Shown here piece by piece: positions 7,858-16,142 of a stretch of DNA of 41,744 bases (positions are counted from its first letter, which is position 1; every line of letters begins with the position of its first letter). Under the pieces are notes generated by a model. The model was not told where the DNA came from and ran no database searches. It was given only the letters and a program-made list of their open reading frames with translations. The position numbers and the translations under genes are program-made. The stretch is from CALARM01 sp964431735 (GTDB lineage Bacteria; Vulcanimicrobiota; SpSt-956; JAKJGF01), in assembly GCA_964431735.1 (NCBI GenBank), contig CAYSLJ010000051.1, forward strand, positions 1 to 41,744, written 5' to 3'.

Positions 7858-9387
7858 ATGAACAATTTTTTAAAGTATCTTACAGAGACATACTATGAAC
7901 CGACGTATATTAATAAACTTATTATTATTCTCAGATGGATAGTATTTCTCTACGGAGCTTTTGCAGGTCCTTTAAATATTCCTTTTATTGTTGGCGGCAG
8001 TATTTACTGTTTACTTGCAACTGTTTCCTCTCTTTATCTTAAAGGTAACAGACTCAGAATTTTTGTTATAATACTTGCAGATTTAACCCTTCTTTTCTTT
8101 ATTTTTAATTTCTGTAAAGATCTCAGTAAATCTATATCTATTGAATTTTCTCTTCTCATTTTTTTACTTCCTATAATAGAAATTGCCGAATATTTACTGG
8201 ATATGAAATTCAGTATCTTCGGCGCTTCTCTCATAGGTATTCTTATTATATCTACTTCTAATTTTCAGGACAGTAAAATACTGTTAAACGTTATTATAAC
8301 TCAGATCTGTAATATAGGAATTATATTTATAGTCTGTTATATGCTGAGTCAGTCTATATTGCAGTTTCAGAGACAGAAAAAGCAGATTAATTCTCTTATT
8401 TCCCTTGTAGAAGCAGGTCAGGAACTTGGTTCCAGTCTGACTCTTGAAAAGATTGTCCAGCTGGTTGTGAATATGGTTAAAAATCTTGTAAACTGCAATA
8501 CCTGTGTTATATATCTCAGGGAAAGAGGTAAAGAGGGTGATATGGTAGTTGTAAAGAACTGTCATACCCTTCCCCAGCATGAAAGATTATTCAAGGATTT
8601 CAGTCTGGATGTAGGAGAAAGCACTGTTGCAGAGGTTATAAAAAAGAAAGGTTCCATACTTTTAAACGATGCTCATAAATTTCAGAAAGAAAAAATAATC
8701 CCTAAAATGAAAGCTATACGCTCTGTAATGGTTGTTCCATGCCTATTTCAGAGAGATGCCATAGGAGCCATATATGTAGGCCAGCAGGGCGTCGGCAGTT
8801 TTAAAGATGATGATTTGAGGCTTCTGTCAATTCTTGCCAATCAGGCAGCACTGGCCATAAAAAATGCCCAGCTTCATGAGAATGTTGCCCAGCTTGCCAT
8901 TACTGACAGTCTCAGTGGCCTTTATACTCATGGTTATTTCCAGGAAAGTCTCGATCAGGAATTCAAGAAAGCCTTTAAAAACAACAAGCCTCTCTCTGTT
9001 ATGATCCTGGATATTGATTTCTTCAAGATTGTAAACGATAATTTTGGCCATCCCCAGGGTGATGCTCTTTTAAAACAGGTGGGAGGTCTCATAAAAAGTG
9101 TTACAAGAGACAATGATATTATCTGTCGTTACGGAGGAGATGAATTTACCATAACCTGTCTCAATACTAATAGAACGGAAGCCATACTTATTGCAGAAAG
9201 AATAAGACAGGCAGTGGAAGAATATGATTTTATTGCAGGCAATAAGGTAGTAAAAGTAACAATAAGCGGAGGAGTATCCAGTTTCCCTGAAGACTGTGAC
9301 TCAAAGAAAGATCTTGTAGTCATAGCAGATGAAACCCTTTATGAAGCCAAAAAAGGCGGACGTAACAGGATTGCCCACAGAACGTAA
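7858..9387 (+). CDS. membrane-bound GAF-GGDEF diguanylate cyclase
   Basis: Makes cyclic di-GMP from two GTP. The N-terminal 170 residues are hydrophobic with about six membrane segments and no recognisable extracellular loop domain, so this is probably an integral-membrane sensor. A GAF domain (about 185-335) and a GGDEF domain follow. The active site is intact, RYGGDEF at about 426-430, and the allosteric inhibition site RDND lies five residues before it, so the enzyme should be active and feedback-inhibited. Start chosen at ATG 7858, eight bases after AAAGGA; ATG 7849 overlaps that ribosome binding site. It sits between mutS and mutL, an unusual place for a signalling gene. Confidence 0.92.
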   Translation: MNNFLKYLTETYYEPTYINKLIIILRWIVFLYGAFAGPLNIPFIVGGSIYCLLATVSSLYLKGNRLRIFVIILADLTLLFFIFNFCKDLSKSISIEFSLLIFLLPIIEIAEYLLDMKFSIFGASLIGILIISTSNFQDSKILLNVIITQICNIGIIFIVCYMLSQSILQFQRQKKQINSLISLVEAGQELGSSLTLEKIVQLVVNMVKNLVNCNTCVIYLRERGKEGDMVVVKNCHTLPQHERLFKDFSLDVGESTVAEVIKKKGSILLNDAHKFQKEKIIPKMKAIRSVMVVPCLFQRDAIGAIYVGQQGVGSFKDDDLRLLSILANQAALAIKNAQLHENVAQLAITDSLSGLYTHGYFQESLDQEFKKAFKNNKPLSVMILDIDFFKIVNDNFGHPQGDALLKQVGGLIKSVTRDNDIICRYGGDEFTITCLNTNRTEAILIAERIRQAVEEYDFIAGNKVVKVTISGGVSSFPEDCDSKKDLVVIADETLYEAKKGGRNRIAHRT

Positions 9388-9397
9388 GAGGTGAGTA

Positions 9398-9419
9398 AGG
9401 GCGTTTAATTAAACGCCCT
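9398..9419. terminator. 22-bp perfect palindrome after the GGDEF gene
   Basis: AGGGCGTTTAA/TTAAACGCCCT lies 10 bp after the stop codon. The hairpin is strong but has no T tract, so it may be a processing or Rho-independent pausing site instead of an efficient terminator. Confidence 0.4.
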
Positions 9420-9433
9420 GCTGGATTAAATCA

Positions 9434-9464
9434 CGCGTCACGCGTCACGGCGTCACGCGTCACG
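9434..9464. repeat. CGCGTCA heptamer tandem repeat before mutL
   Basis: About four CGCGTCA units with one interruption (CGG), ending 5 bp before the mutL ATG. The tract occupies the place where a ribosome binding site would be expected. Confidence 0.8.
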
Positions 9465-9469
9465 AAACT

Positions 9470-11494
9470 ATGCCAGACAGAATAAAAATTTTAGACAGAC
9501 ATGTTTCAGAAAAGATAGCAGCCGGCGAAGTTGTTGAAAAGCCGGCTTCTGTTGTAAAAGAACTGATTGAAAATTCTCTTGATGCTTCTTCTTCCAGAAT
9601 TAATGTGGAACTCAGAGACGGAGGAAGAAACAGGATAAAGATTACCGATAACGGTATCGGTATGAGTCATGCCGATGCTGTTCTCGCTTTTGAACGTCAT
9701 GGTACAAGTAAAATCAGAGAATTTGACGATCTCTCCAGAGTTGTATCCATGGGATTCAGGGGAGAGGCCCTTGCAAGTATAGGTGCTGTGTCCAGGGTTG
9801 AACTTGTCACAAAAGAACATGATGAAATTCTGGGAAGAAAGATTGTATTTGAAGGAGGCCTTCTTGTAGATAATGAAGAAACAGGATGTCCTCCGGGAAC
9901 TACTGTTCTGGTGGAAAATATTTTTTTCAATGTTCCTGCAAGAAGAAAATTTCTGGCTTCCTCCAAAACAGAACAGAATGCAATCAATAATGTAATTACC
10001 AGAATGGCTATTGCCCATAGTGACGTGTATTTTTCCCTTTCTGCCGATAGAAAAGAAATATGTTCCTATCAGCCTGTGCCGGAACTTTTATCAAGAGTGA
10101 CCCAGATTTACAGCAATCTTCACGACAGACTCATTCCCGTAAAAGGAGCATGTGAAGAAGCTATCCTGACCGGTCTTATATCCCATCCTTCCTTTACCAT
10201 GCCGAATAGATCCCGTATTTTTCTCTTTATAAATAAACGTTTTGTTAAACCGGGATTGATGTATAAAGCCATTCAGGATTCATATAAGAAATTAATCCCT
10301 CACGGAAGATTCCCCGCAGTATTTCTCTTTCTTGACATAGACCCCAATTTGATAGATGTCAATATTCACCCTGCAAAAGAAGATGTGAAATTTGCAAAAG
10401 AAGGGGTCATATTTTCTTTAATAACAAAAACTATTTCCAATGCTCTCGCTCCTGAAGGCATTTCTTACGATATATTACCGGGCGGAAACAACAGAAAGAG
10501 CACAAGTATTTCCTTTCACAGTATATCTGCATTCGGTGATAAACACATTTCTCCCCGCCAGATAGAATTACCTGATTTTCACAGAGTGAAAGACACTTTT
10601 CACGAAGGTGATGTACATACATCGACCGGCTATAGAGAAGAACGTATCATAGAAAATCTCACAGATACTTACAGTGATGTGTCTCAGTCACAGGGGCGGA
10701 CAGAAGAACGTATCATAGAAAATTTCACAAATACTTACAGTGATGTGTCTCAGTTACAGGGGCGGACAGAAGAACGTATCATAGAAAACATTACAACCGA
10801 TCACAGTGATTTATCACAATTCTCAGAGCCTGCAGAAGAACATAATAGAGAAAACCTCACAACTATTCCCACCGACAGAGACATGGTAGAAAAATCTTAT
10901 GAAGCTATTCGGAAAGATACCTCCTTTAATGTAATAGGAAATTTTAAAAATATTTATATCATTGTCCTTACTGAAAATGAACTGTTATTAATAGACCAGC
11001 ATGTTGCTCATGAGAGAATAAATTTTGAATTATTAAAAAGAAATATGTCCGGCACATGTCCTTCTCAAAGCCTTCTTCTTCCTCTTACTTTAGATTTTTC
11101 ATTACAGGAAGCGGAGTGGCTCAGGGAAAATATTTCTTTTTTATCATCCCTTGGCTTCGACCTTGAAGATTTCGGTGAAAATACCTTTCTTGTAAGAGGT
11201 ATACCTTCCGGCCTTGCCAGGGTAAGTGATGAAGAATTCTTAAAGGATCTTGTAGCTGAATTTGCTTTTTCCGAAAAAAAGATTTCCAGTGAAGTATTAT
11301 TCAACAATATTATGGCTTCTATTGCCTGCAAAGCTTCCGTCAGGGCAGGAGATAAGCTTTCAGAGGAAGATATGACAGGCCTTGTTCAGAGATTGTTTAA
11401 AACTGAAAATCCTTCTTATTGTCCTCACGGGAGACCTGTTATATTAAGTTTTTCAGAAAGAGATTTAGGCAAACTGTTTAAAAGATATGCATGA
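9470..11494 (+). CDS. mutL: DNA mismatch repair protein MutL, endonuclease type
   Basis: Couples mismatch recognition by MutS to strand excision. The N-terminal GHKL ATPase is complete: IENSLDA, DNGIGM, GFRGEAL and the following segments. The C-terminal domain has the metal-binding endonuclease motif DQHVAHERINFE together with ACKASVRAGD and CPHGRP, so this is a nicking MutL, as in bacteria without MutH. The length of 674 is slightly long because the interdomain linker carries four 22-residue repeats (10637-10880). No clear Shine-Dalgarno precedes the ATG; a CGCGTCA tract ends five bases before it. The end overlaps miaA by eight bases. Confidence 0.97.
   Translation: MPDRIKILDRHVSEKIAAGEVVEKPASVVKELIENSLDASSSRINVELRDGGRNRIKITDNGIGMSHADAVLAFERHGTSKIREFDDLSRVVSMGFRGEALASIGAVSRVELVTKEHDEILGRKIVFEGGLLVDNEETGCPPGTTVLVENIFFNVPARRKFLASSKTEQNAINNVITRMAIAHSDVYFSLSADRKEICSYQPVPELLSRVTQIYSNLHDRLIPVKGACEEAILTGLISHPSFTMPNRSRIFLFINKRFVKPGLMYKAIQDSYKKLIPHGRFPAVFLFLDIDPNLIDVNIHPAKEDVKFAKEGVIFSLITKTISNALAPEGISYDILPGGNNRKSTSISFHSISAFGDKHISPRQIELPDFHRVKDTFHEGDVHTSTGYREERIIENLTDTYSDVSQSQGRTEERIIENFTNTYSDVSQLQGRTEERIIENITTDHSDLSQFSEPAEEHNRENLTTIPTDRDMVEKSYEAIRKDTSFNVIGNFKNIYIIVLTENELLLIDQHVAHERINFELLKRNMSGTCPSQSLLLPLTLDFSLQEAEWLRENISFLSSLGFDLEDFGENTFLVRGIPSGLARVSDEEFLKDLVAEFAFSEKKISSEVLFNNIMASIACKASVRAGDKLSEEDMTGLVQRLFKTENPSYCPHGRPVILSFSERDLGKLFKRYA
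10637..10880 (+). repeat. 66-bp in-frame tandem repeat in the MutL linker
   Basis: Units begin at 10637, 10703, 10769 and 10835. The first two are nearly identical (EERIIENxTxTYSDVSQxQG), the third is diverged and the fourth keeps only EExxxENLT. All are in frame, within the flexible region between the ATPase and dimerisation domains. Confidence 0.85.
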
Positions 11495-12428
11495 AGAATT
11501 TTATCCTCCGCTTATAGTAATACTGGGCCCTACTGCCTGCGGCAAGTCGGAACTTGCCCTCAATCTTTCTCTCAAAATTGGCGGAGAAATAATCTCTGCA
11601 GATTCAAGACAGATATATAAAGAGCTTCTTATAGGCACAGCAAAGCCGTCTGCAGAAGACCGTATCCTTGTACCCCATCATCTTGTAGATATTATCAGTC
11701 CCGGAGAAGAATTTACCCTTTATGATTTTCAGCGTATGGCAATGGACACAATCCTTGATGTGTACGGGAGAGGAAAAAGACCTCTTCTGGTAGGAGGCAC
11801 AGGTCTTTATATAAAAGCAGTTACTGAAGGGCTTGTATTACCCGTTACGTCTCCCGATTACGAATATCGAAGTTATCTCAAAGACCTTGCTTCGGAGAAA
11901 GGTACAGAATATCTCCATGACATGTTATCCCGCGTAGATAGCGAAGCTTCCGAAAGGATTCATCATAATGATTTAAGGCGTATTGTACGTGCCCTTGAGG
12001 TATTTAAAACAGGTTCTGTTACCATGTCAGGTCTTCAGAAAAACCGGGAACCTCTTCCTTTTAAATGTATGAAATTCGGTATAAACTGGTCAAGAGAGAC
12101 TCTCTACAGATTGATTGAAGAAAGAATTGACAGAATGTTTTCTTCCGGCCTTGTTGATGAAGTCCTCAGGCTTATGGAAAAAGGCTATTCTTTTGAAAGT
12201 CCTCCTCTGGATGCAGTCGGTTATCCCGAAACAGCCGATTATCTTAAAGGGAAAAGCACCATGTCCGAAGCATTACGTCTTATAAAGAGAAATACAAGAC
12301 ATTTTTCCAAAAGGCAGATGACCTGGTTTCGAAAGGATAAAGACATTGTCTGGTTCGAGCCTGAACATGATATTTCAAAGGAAGACATGGTTGAAGAGAT
12401 TGTCAGGAGAGTGAATAGTGAGGAGTGA
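11487..12428 (+). CDS. miaA: tRNA dimethylallyltransferase MiaA
   Basis: Transfers a dimethylallyl group to A37 of tRNAs, making the substrate for MiaB (513). The P-loop is GPTACGKSELA near residue 14, followed by SADSRQIYKELLIGTAKPS and the conserved HHLVDI. RRIVRALEV and RNTRHFSKRQMTWFR are typical of the family. The 313-residue length is normal. The start overlaps mutL by eight bases, so the two are probably co-translated. The stop codon and last five codons (VNSEE) lie inside a GTGAATA-type heptamer repeat that continues into the gap, so the C-terminus appears to have been altered by the repeat. Confidence 0.96.
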   Translation: MHEEFYPPLIVILGPTACGKSELALNLSLKIGGEIISADSRQIYKELLIGTAKPSAEDRILVPHHLVDIISPGEEFTLYDFQRMAMDTILDVYGRGKRPLLVGGTGLYIKAVTEGLVLPVTSPDYEYRSYLKDLASEKGTEYLHDMLSRVDSEASERIHHNDLRRIVRALEVFKTGSVTMSGLQKNREPLPFKCMKFGINWSRETLYRLIEERIDRMFSSGLVDEVLRLMEKGYSFESPPLDAVGYPETADYLKGKSTMSEALRLIKRNTRHFSKRQMTWFRKDKDIVWFEPEHDISKEDMVEEIVRRVNSEE

Positions 12429-12438
12429 ATAGTGAAGG
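12411..12438. repeat. GTGAATA-type heptamer repeat crossing the miaA stop codon
   Basis: Four 7-bp units (GTGAATA, GTGAGGA, GTGAATA, GTGAAGG). The first 18 bases are coding in miaA and the rest non-coding. A CGCGTCACG motif follows at 12449. Confidence 0.75.
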
Positions 12439-12577
12439 GAGAATTTTACGCGTCACGAAAACACCCTTAAAACTTCACAAAATAATAAAAAATATCTTAT
12501 TAGCAGGAAAACAAAGGACTTTAACGAATATATTTTAAAAAACAAGTAATATCCAAGTAATATCAAGGAAGGAGATT

Positions 12578-12616
12578 GTGCCAGGAAGACTGGATTATAT
12601 ATTATCTGGTCTTTAG
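12578..12616 (+). CDS. possible 12-codon leader ORF before hfq
   Basis: GTG-initiated, encoding MPGRLDYILSGL, preceded at close spacing by AAGGAAGGAG, the best ribosome binding site in the region. hfq itself, starting 15 bp after this stop, has no obvious ribosome binding site. The peptide could couple translation to hfq or regulate it. It may also be chance; the reading frame is too short to test by composition. Confidence 0.25.
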   Translation: MPGRLDYILSGL

Positions 12617-12631
12617 AGCCAGTATAGATAG

Positions 12632-12913
12632 ATGGCAAAGAATAATTGTCAGGATAATTTCCTGCAGCAGATAAAAAGAGAAAGAATTGGTGTTGTTATA
12701 TATCTCGTCAACGGTTTTCAATTAAAAGGGATGGTAAAGGGATATGACAATTTTACTGTATTTTTAGAAAATGAAGGTAAAATACAGATGGTTTATAAAC
12801 ATGCAATTACCACTATTTCTCCGACAAAACCTGTGAAAATTGCTTTCCAGACCTGGCAGGAAAACCTGGATAAGAAAAATTTATCTGATAATAATGATGA
12901 GGAAGGGGAATAA
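12632..12913 (+). CDS. hfq: RNA chaperone Hfq
   Basis: Hexameric Sm-like protein that binds A- and U-rich RNA and promotes small RNA pairing. The Sm1 region is seen in RIGVVIYLVNGFQLKGMVKGYDNFTV and the Sm2 signature is VYKHAITTISP. The 93 residues include a short acidic tail (NNDEEGE), longer than in Bacillus. Following miaA is the classic arrangement, but here with a 203-bp gap. Start ATG 12632 matches the family N-terminus (MAK); no clear Shine-Dalgarno, see the leader ORF entry. Confidence 0.96.
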   Translation: MAKNNCQDNFLQQIKRERIGVVIYLVNGFQLKGMVKGYDNFTVFLENEGKIQMVYKHAITTISPTKPVKIAFQTWQENLDKKNLSDNNDEEGE

Positions 12914-12949
12914 TATTTCCAGGAAACGATGATTTTTTAAGCATAAAAT

Positions 12950-12975
12950 ACAGGGGGTTCACAGGAACCCCTTGT
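12950..12975 (+). terminator. hairpin after hfq
   Basis: ACAGGGGGTTC/GAACCCCTTGT with a four-base loop, 37 bp after the hfq stop. The following sequence is only moderately T-rich (ATAATTCT), so termination may be partial. Confidence 0.55.
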
Positions 12976-13053
12976 ATAATTCTCGCCAATGTAAAAAGGT
13001 ATAATTTATACTGAATTGAAAAATTGAATTATTTTTGGAAATTTTTAAAAATT

Positions 13054-13806
13054 ATGATTAGACTTAACAGATTTCTCGCTCATTGCGGTATCTCCTCAAG
13101 GAGAGAAGCAGAAAATTTGATTGAAACCGGCAGAATAAAGGTAAATGACAGACCTGTTACAAAACAGGGTATTAAGATTGATCCTGACAGAGACAGAGTT
13201 TCTTTTGACGGAGTAATAATTAACCCGGAAGAAAAGGTCTATCTTATAATAAATAAACCTAAAGGTTATGTTACAACTTCATTTGACCCGCAAAAAAGGC
13301 CGACTGTTTTGGATATGCTCCCTGAGATGGAAGCAAGAGTATATCCTGTAGGGAGGCTGGACTATAATACAGAAGGTCTTTTAATATTAACCAATGACGG
13401 AGATTTTTCGTTCAGATTAATTCATCCGAAATATAAAATCGGTAAAGTTTATATTGTAAAACTTTATGGCGGTTTTTCTCCCAAAAAACTCGAAAAACTC
13501 AGAAACGGTGTTGAATTATCAGATGGACTTACAGCACCGGCCAGGGTAAAACTGGTAAAAGCCAAAGGTAAGGAAACAATATTTGAAATTGAGATATATG
13601 AAGGAAAAAAGAGACAGGTCAGAAGGATGTGTACTTCTTTAGGTTATAGAGTCGTAGAATTACGCCGGATTCAGATAGGAACACTCAGACTCGGAAGTTT
13701 AAAGTCCGGTGCATGGAGATATCTCGGCCCGAATGAAGTAAGGAAATTAAAGGAGCTTGTAGGACTTGAAGAGGTGAAAGATGAAATTAACAAAATTAAG
13801 AAATAG
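13054..13806 (+). CDS. rluB: RluB/RsuA-family rRNA pseudouridine synthase
   Basis: Converts a specific uridine in rRNA to pseudouridine. An S4 RNA-binding domain at the N-terminus (RLNRFLAHCGISSRREAE) is followed by the catalytic domain with the nucleophilic aspartate in GRLDYNTEGLLILTNDG and KKRQVRRM near the end. Length fits RluB. Start chosen at ATG 13054 (MIRLNRF) because this is the normal family N-terminus; the TTG 30 bases upstream adds non-conserved residues. The 3' end overlaps the next gene by 26 bases, so the pair is likely one transcript. RluB versus RluF/RsuA cannot be settled from motifs alone. Confidence 0.88.
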   Translation: MIRLNRFLAHCGISSRREAENLIETGRIKVNDRPVTKQGIKIDPDRDRVSFDGVIINPEEKVYLIINKPKGYVTTSFDPQKRPTVLDMLPEMEARVYPVGRLDYNTEGLLILTNDGDFSFRLIHPKYKIGKVYIVKLYGGFSPKKLEKLRNGVELSDGLTAPARVKLVKAKGKETIFEIEIYEGKKRQVRRMCTSLGYRVVELRRIQIGTLRLGSLKSGAWRYLGPNEVRKLKELVGLEEVKDEINKIKK

Positions 13807-14854
13807 ATTTGACGAACTTAAGATAGATGCCTTCCTGGTAACAGCCGGTGTTAACAGGCGATACCTGAGTGGATACAGCGGAGATGGGGGATGGGTTTTA
13901 ATTACTGAACAGGATGCCATGTTGTTTACTGATTTTACATATCTTGAGAGAGCACAGAATGAGGCAAAAGATTTTACGGTAATTAAATTTCCCGGTAAAG
14001 AGGTTAAACCTCTGGATTGCCTGGCTACTGCCATAGGACAACTGAATATAAAATCCCTTGGATTTGAAGCCGATACTGTTATGTATTCTTTTTATGAGGA
14101 TATGGCAAGAAAGCTATCATCTATAAATATTGTACCTACCAGGAAAGTTGTGGAACATTTGAGAGAAATAAAAACACAGGAAGAAATAAATTGTATGAAA
14201 AAAGCTTCGTCTATTGCAGATGAAGCCTTTATGAATACGATGAAATATCTCAAACCAGGTGTGAGAGAGAGAGAAATAAGAGCTCACCTTAATTATTTTA
14301 TACAGACTCTTGGAGGATTTAAGGAGAGTTTTGAAATAATAATTGCTTCCGGGCCAAGGGGAGCAATGCCCCATGCAAAAACATCCGATGAAATTATAAA
14401 AGAAGGAGAACTGGTCATTATTGATTACGGAGCTACTTATAACGGTTATTGTTCCGATTGCACCAGAACTGTTATGATTGGAGAAGCGGATGAAAGACAG
14501 ACTGCTGTTTATAATCTTGTTGAAAAAGCACAGAAAGCTGCCATGAATGCTGTTGCAGTCGGTGTTGAATGTAAAGAAGTTGACAGGGTGGCAAGAGACA
14601 TGTTTGCCTCTGAAGGATATAGAGAAGAATTCGGACACAGTTTAGGTCATGGTGTAGGACTGATGGTTCATGAAAGTCCGGGACTTAATTCTACGAATAA
14701 TCAAAAATTAGAAACAGGTATGGTCGTTACTGTTGAACCGGGTCTTTATTTCAGCGGATGGGGCGGAGTCAGAATCGAAGATACTGTGCTGGTTACAGAC
14801 CAGGGATTTGAATTAATTACCGGTGCACCTCATAAATTAAATAATTTTTTCTAA
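13781..14854 (+). CDS. pepP: Xaa-Pro aminopeptidase/dipeptidase (M24 family)
   Basis: Metallopeptidase that removes N-terminal residues ahead of proline. An N-terminal creatinase-like domain is followed by the pita-bread catalytic domain. The five metal ligands are visible: D in IDYGATYNG, D in CSDCTRT, H in GHSLGHGVGL, and the two glutamates in VTVEPGLYF and GGVRIEDTV. The 357-residue length fits bacterial Xaa-Pro peptidases of the short type. ATG 13781 follows GAAGAGGTGAAAG at good spacing. It overlaps rluB by 26 bases. No signal peptide, so cytoplasmic. Aminopeptidase P versus prolidase is not resolved. Confidence 0.9.
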   Translation: MKLTKLRNRFDELKIDAFLVTAGVNRRYLSGYSGDGGWVLITEQDAMLFTDFTYLERAQNEAKDFTVIKFPGKEVKPLDCLATAIGQLNIKSLGFEADTVMYSFYEDMARKLSSINIVPTRKVVEHLREIKTQEEINCMKKASSIADEAFMNTMKYLKPGVREREIRAHLNYFIQTLGGFKESFEIIIASGPRGAMPHAKTSDEIIKEGELVIIDYGATYNGYCSDCTRTVMIGEADERQTAVYNLVEKAQKAAMNAVAVGVECKEVDRVARDMFASEGYREEFGHSLGHGVGLMVHESPGLNSTNNQKLETGMVVTVEPGLYFSGWGGVRIEDTVLVTDQGFELITGAPHKLNNFF

Positions 14855-15000
14855 AAATCTAGATTTTTTCAGGTTTTTAGAAGGACTTTTTAAAAAAATG
14901 GTGAATATGCAAGGTAATTTAACACTTAACGGTTAAAACGTTGATAAATCTTGAGTTGTAACTTGAGATGAACAGATATAAATGAAAGGAGGTGTTAATT

Positions 15001-15276
15001 TTGACCAAAACAGAACTTGCCAAGAAAGTTACTGAAAAAACAAGCCTTAAGAAAAAGGATGTTACTGTAGCTGTAGATGCTGTATTTGAAATTATAAAAG
15101 AGGCTTTGGCAAAGGGAGAGAAAGTACAGTTGATTCCTTTTGGTAGTTTCACCGTGAAGGAAAGAAAAGCCAGAGAAGGAAGAAATCCGAGAACTGGAGA
15201 CAAGATAGAAATACCTGCTCGCAAAGTTGCTACTTTCCAACCTGGTAAAGCATTGAGAGATGCAGTGGCTGGATAA
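15001..15276 (+). CDS. hup: HU-family DNA-binding protein
   Basis: Histone-like nucleoid protein that bends and compacts DNA. The typical sequence includes KTELAKKV, GSFTVKERKAREGRNPRTG (the DNA-clasping arm), IPARKVATFQPGKALRDAV. Start is assigned to TTG 15001: a strong AAAGGAGGTG (14985-14994) sits eight bases before it, and the upstream in-frame GTG at 14992 falls inside that ribosome binding site. This gives 91 residues, the family norm. Monocistronic by context, with its own terminator at 15304. Confidence 0.94.
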   Translation: MTKTELAKKVTEKTSLKKKDVTVAVDAVFEIIKEALAKGEKVQLIPFGSFTVKERKAREGRNPRTGDKIEIPARKVATFQPGKALRDAVAG

Positions 15277-15303
15277 TTGTGGTTTTCATTGAATCTGTTA
15301 TGG

Positions 15304-15335
15304 AGAAGGATCTTATCCTTCTTCATTAATTTTTA
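15304..15335 (+). terminator. intrinsic terminator after the HU gene
   Basis: AGAAGGAT-CTT-ATCCTTCT stem-loop followed by TCATTAATTTTTATT, 28 bp after the stop codon. Confidence 0.75.
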
Positions 15336-15337
15336 TT

Positions 15338-15415
15338 AGCAATTAGCTGTTAGCTATTAGCTTTAATTGTTAACTGAAAACTGATACTTAATAGCTAACA
15401 GCTAATTGCTTTTTT
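15338..15415. repeat. 21-bp perfect inverted repeat built from heptamers
   Basis: 15338-15358 (TAGCTRT-type units) is an exact reverse complement of 15390-15410, separated by 31 bp and followed by six Ts. It could fold as a strong second terminator, and it belongs to the same 7-bp repeat class seen elsewhere in the gaps. Confidence 0.8.
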
Positions 15416-15529
15416 GTTAAATGTGACAGATAGGGTTTGGGATATTCTTAACTCAGTAATAATTGCGTTTAAAAATGACAGGTGATTTTACATACAAGGG
15501 AAAAAGAAATTTGTTATAGAATATTCAGA

Positions 15530-15605
15530 GTGAAAAGTGAAAGGTGAAAAGTGAATAAAATAAGACATTACCTGCCATTCACTATTCACTACTCACTATT
15601 CACTA
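15530..15605. repeat. inverted pair of GTGAAWA heptamer tracts
   Basis: Four units GTGAAAA/GTGAAAG/GTGAAAA/GTGAATA (15530-15557), a 20-bp spacer, then four units TTCACTA/TTCACTA/CTCACTA/TTCACTA (15578-15605), which is the same repeat inverted. The rest of the 512-bp gap between HU and the next gene holds the two entries above and AT-rich sequence. Confidence 0.8.
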
Positions 15606-15788
15606 ATTACAGATTTATATGCATTAACTATAATTTTCAGTAAAGGTGAATTTACCTGTCGTAAAAAAACGCAATCCTCAGTAATTATATTTTTATCTTA
15701 AAATTATGTTGATTTTATTTATAGATTTTTCTATAATAATAGAAGGAGGGAATAATTTCTTTGAAAAAGTTGAGAGAGGATATAAATT

Positions 15789-16046
15789 ATGGATAAGTTA
15801 AAGCAAGAAACACTCAAAAGTGAAATACTGGATCTCTATGTTAATAAATCTCAAAGTTATAACCAGATTCTTGAGGATTTGATATTAAAGTATCCTGAAA
15901 TCGATATGTATGAACTTTCTCAGATACTTAATACAACTATCGGAAGACCAAAAGCGACAAAACTTATTTTGAAGAGGGATGTAGATGTGGAAATACCTGT
16001 CGAATCTAGTCCTTTCTTAATAAAATTTGAACCTCCGCAAGAATAG
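15789..16046 (+). CDS. small protein of unknown function (85 residues)
   Basis: I do not recognise this protein. It is an 85-residue, highly charged, probably helical protein (LKQETLKSEILDLYVNKSQS) with a C-terminal stretch rich in proline and acidic residues. The segment DMYELSQILNTTIGRPKAT looks like a short helix-turn-helix, but I cannot support DNA binding. GAGAGGATATAAATT precedes the ATG, which supports translation. The gene stands alone at the end of the plus-strand block, with the 85-codon frame being the only long one here. Likely real, function unknown. Confidence 0.6.
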   Translation: MDKLKQETLKSEILDLYVNKSQSYNQILEDLILKYPEIDMYELSQILNTTIGRPKATKLILKRDVDVEIPVESSPFLIKFEPPQE

Positions 16047-16142
16047 ATAATTTAACTTAAGAGTATTTTTTATAATTTTATTTCGGAGTAATATAAGTCC
16101 TTAATGTTACCCTATATTTTTGTTGTACTTTTAAAAACCTCT

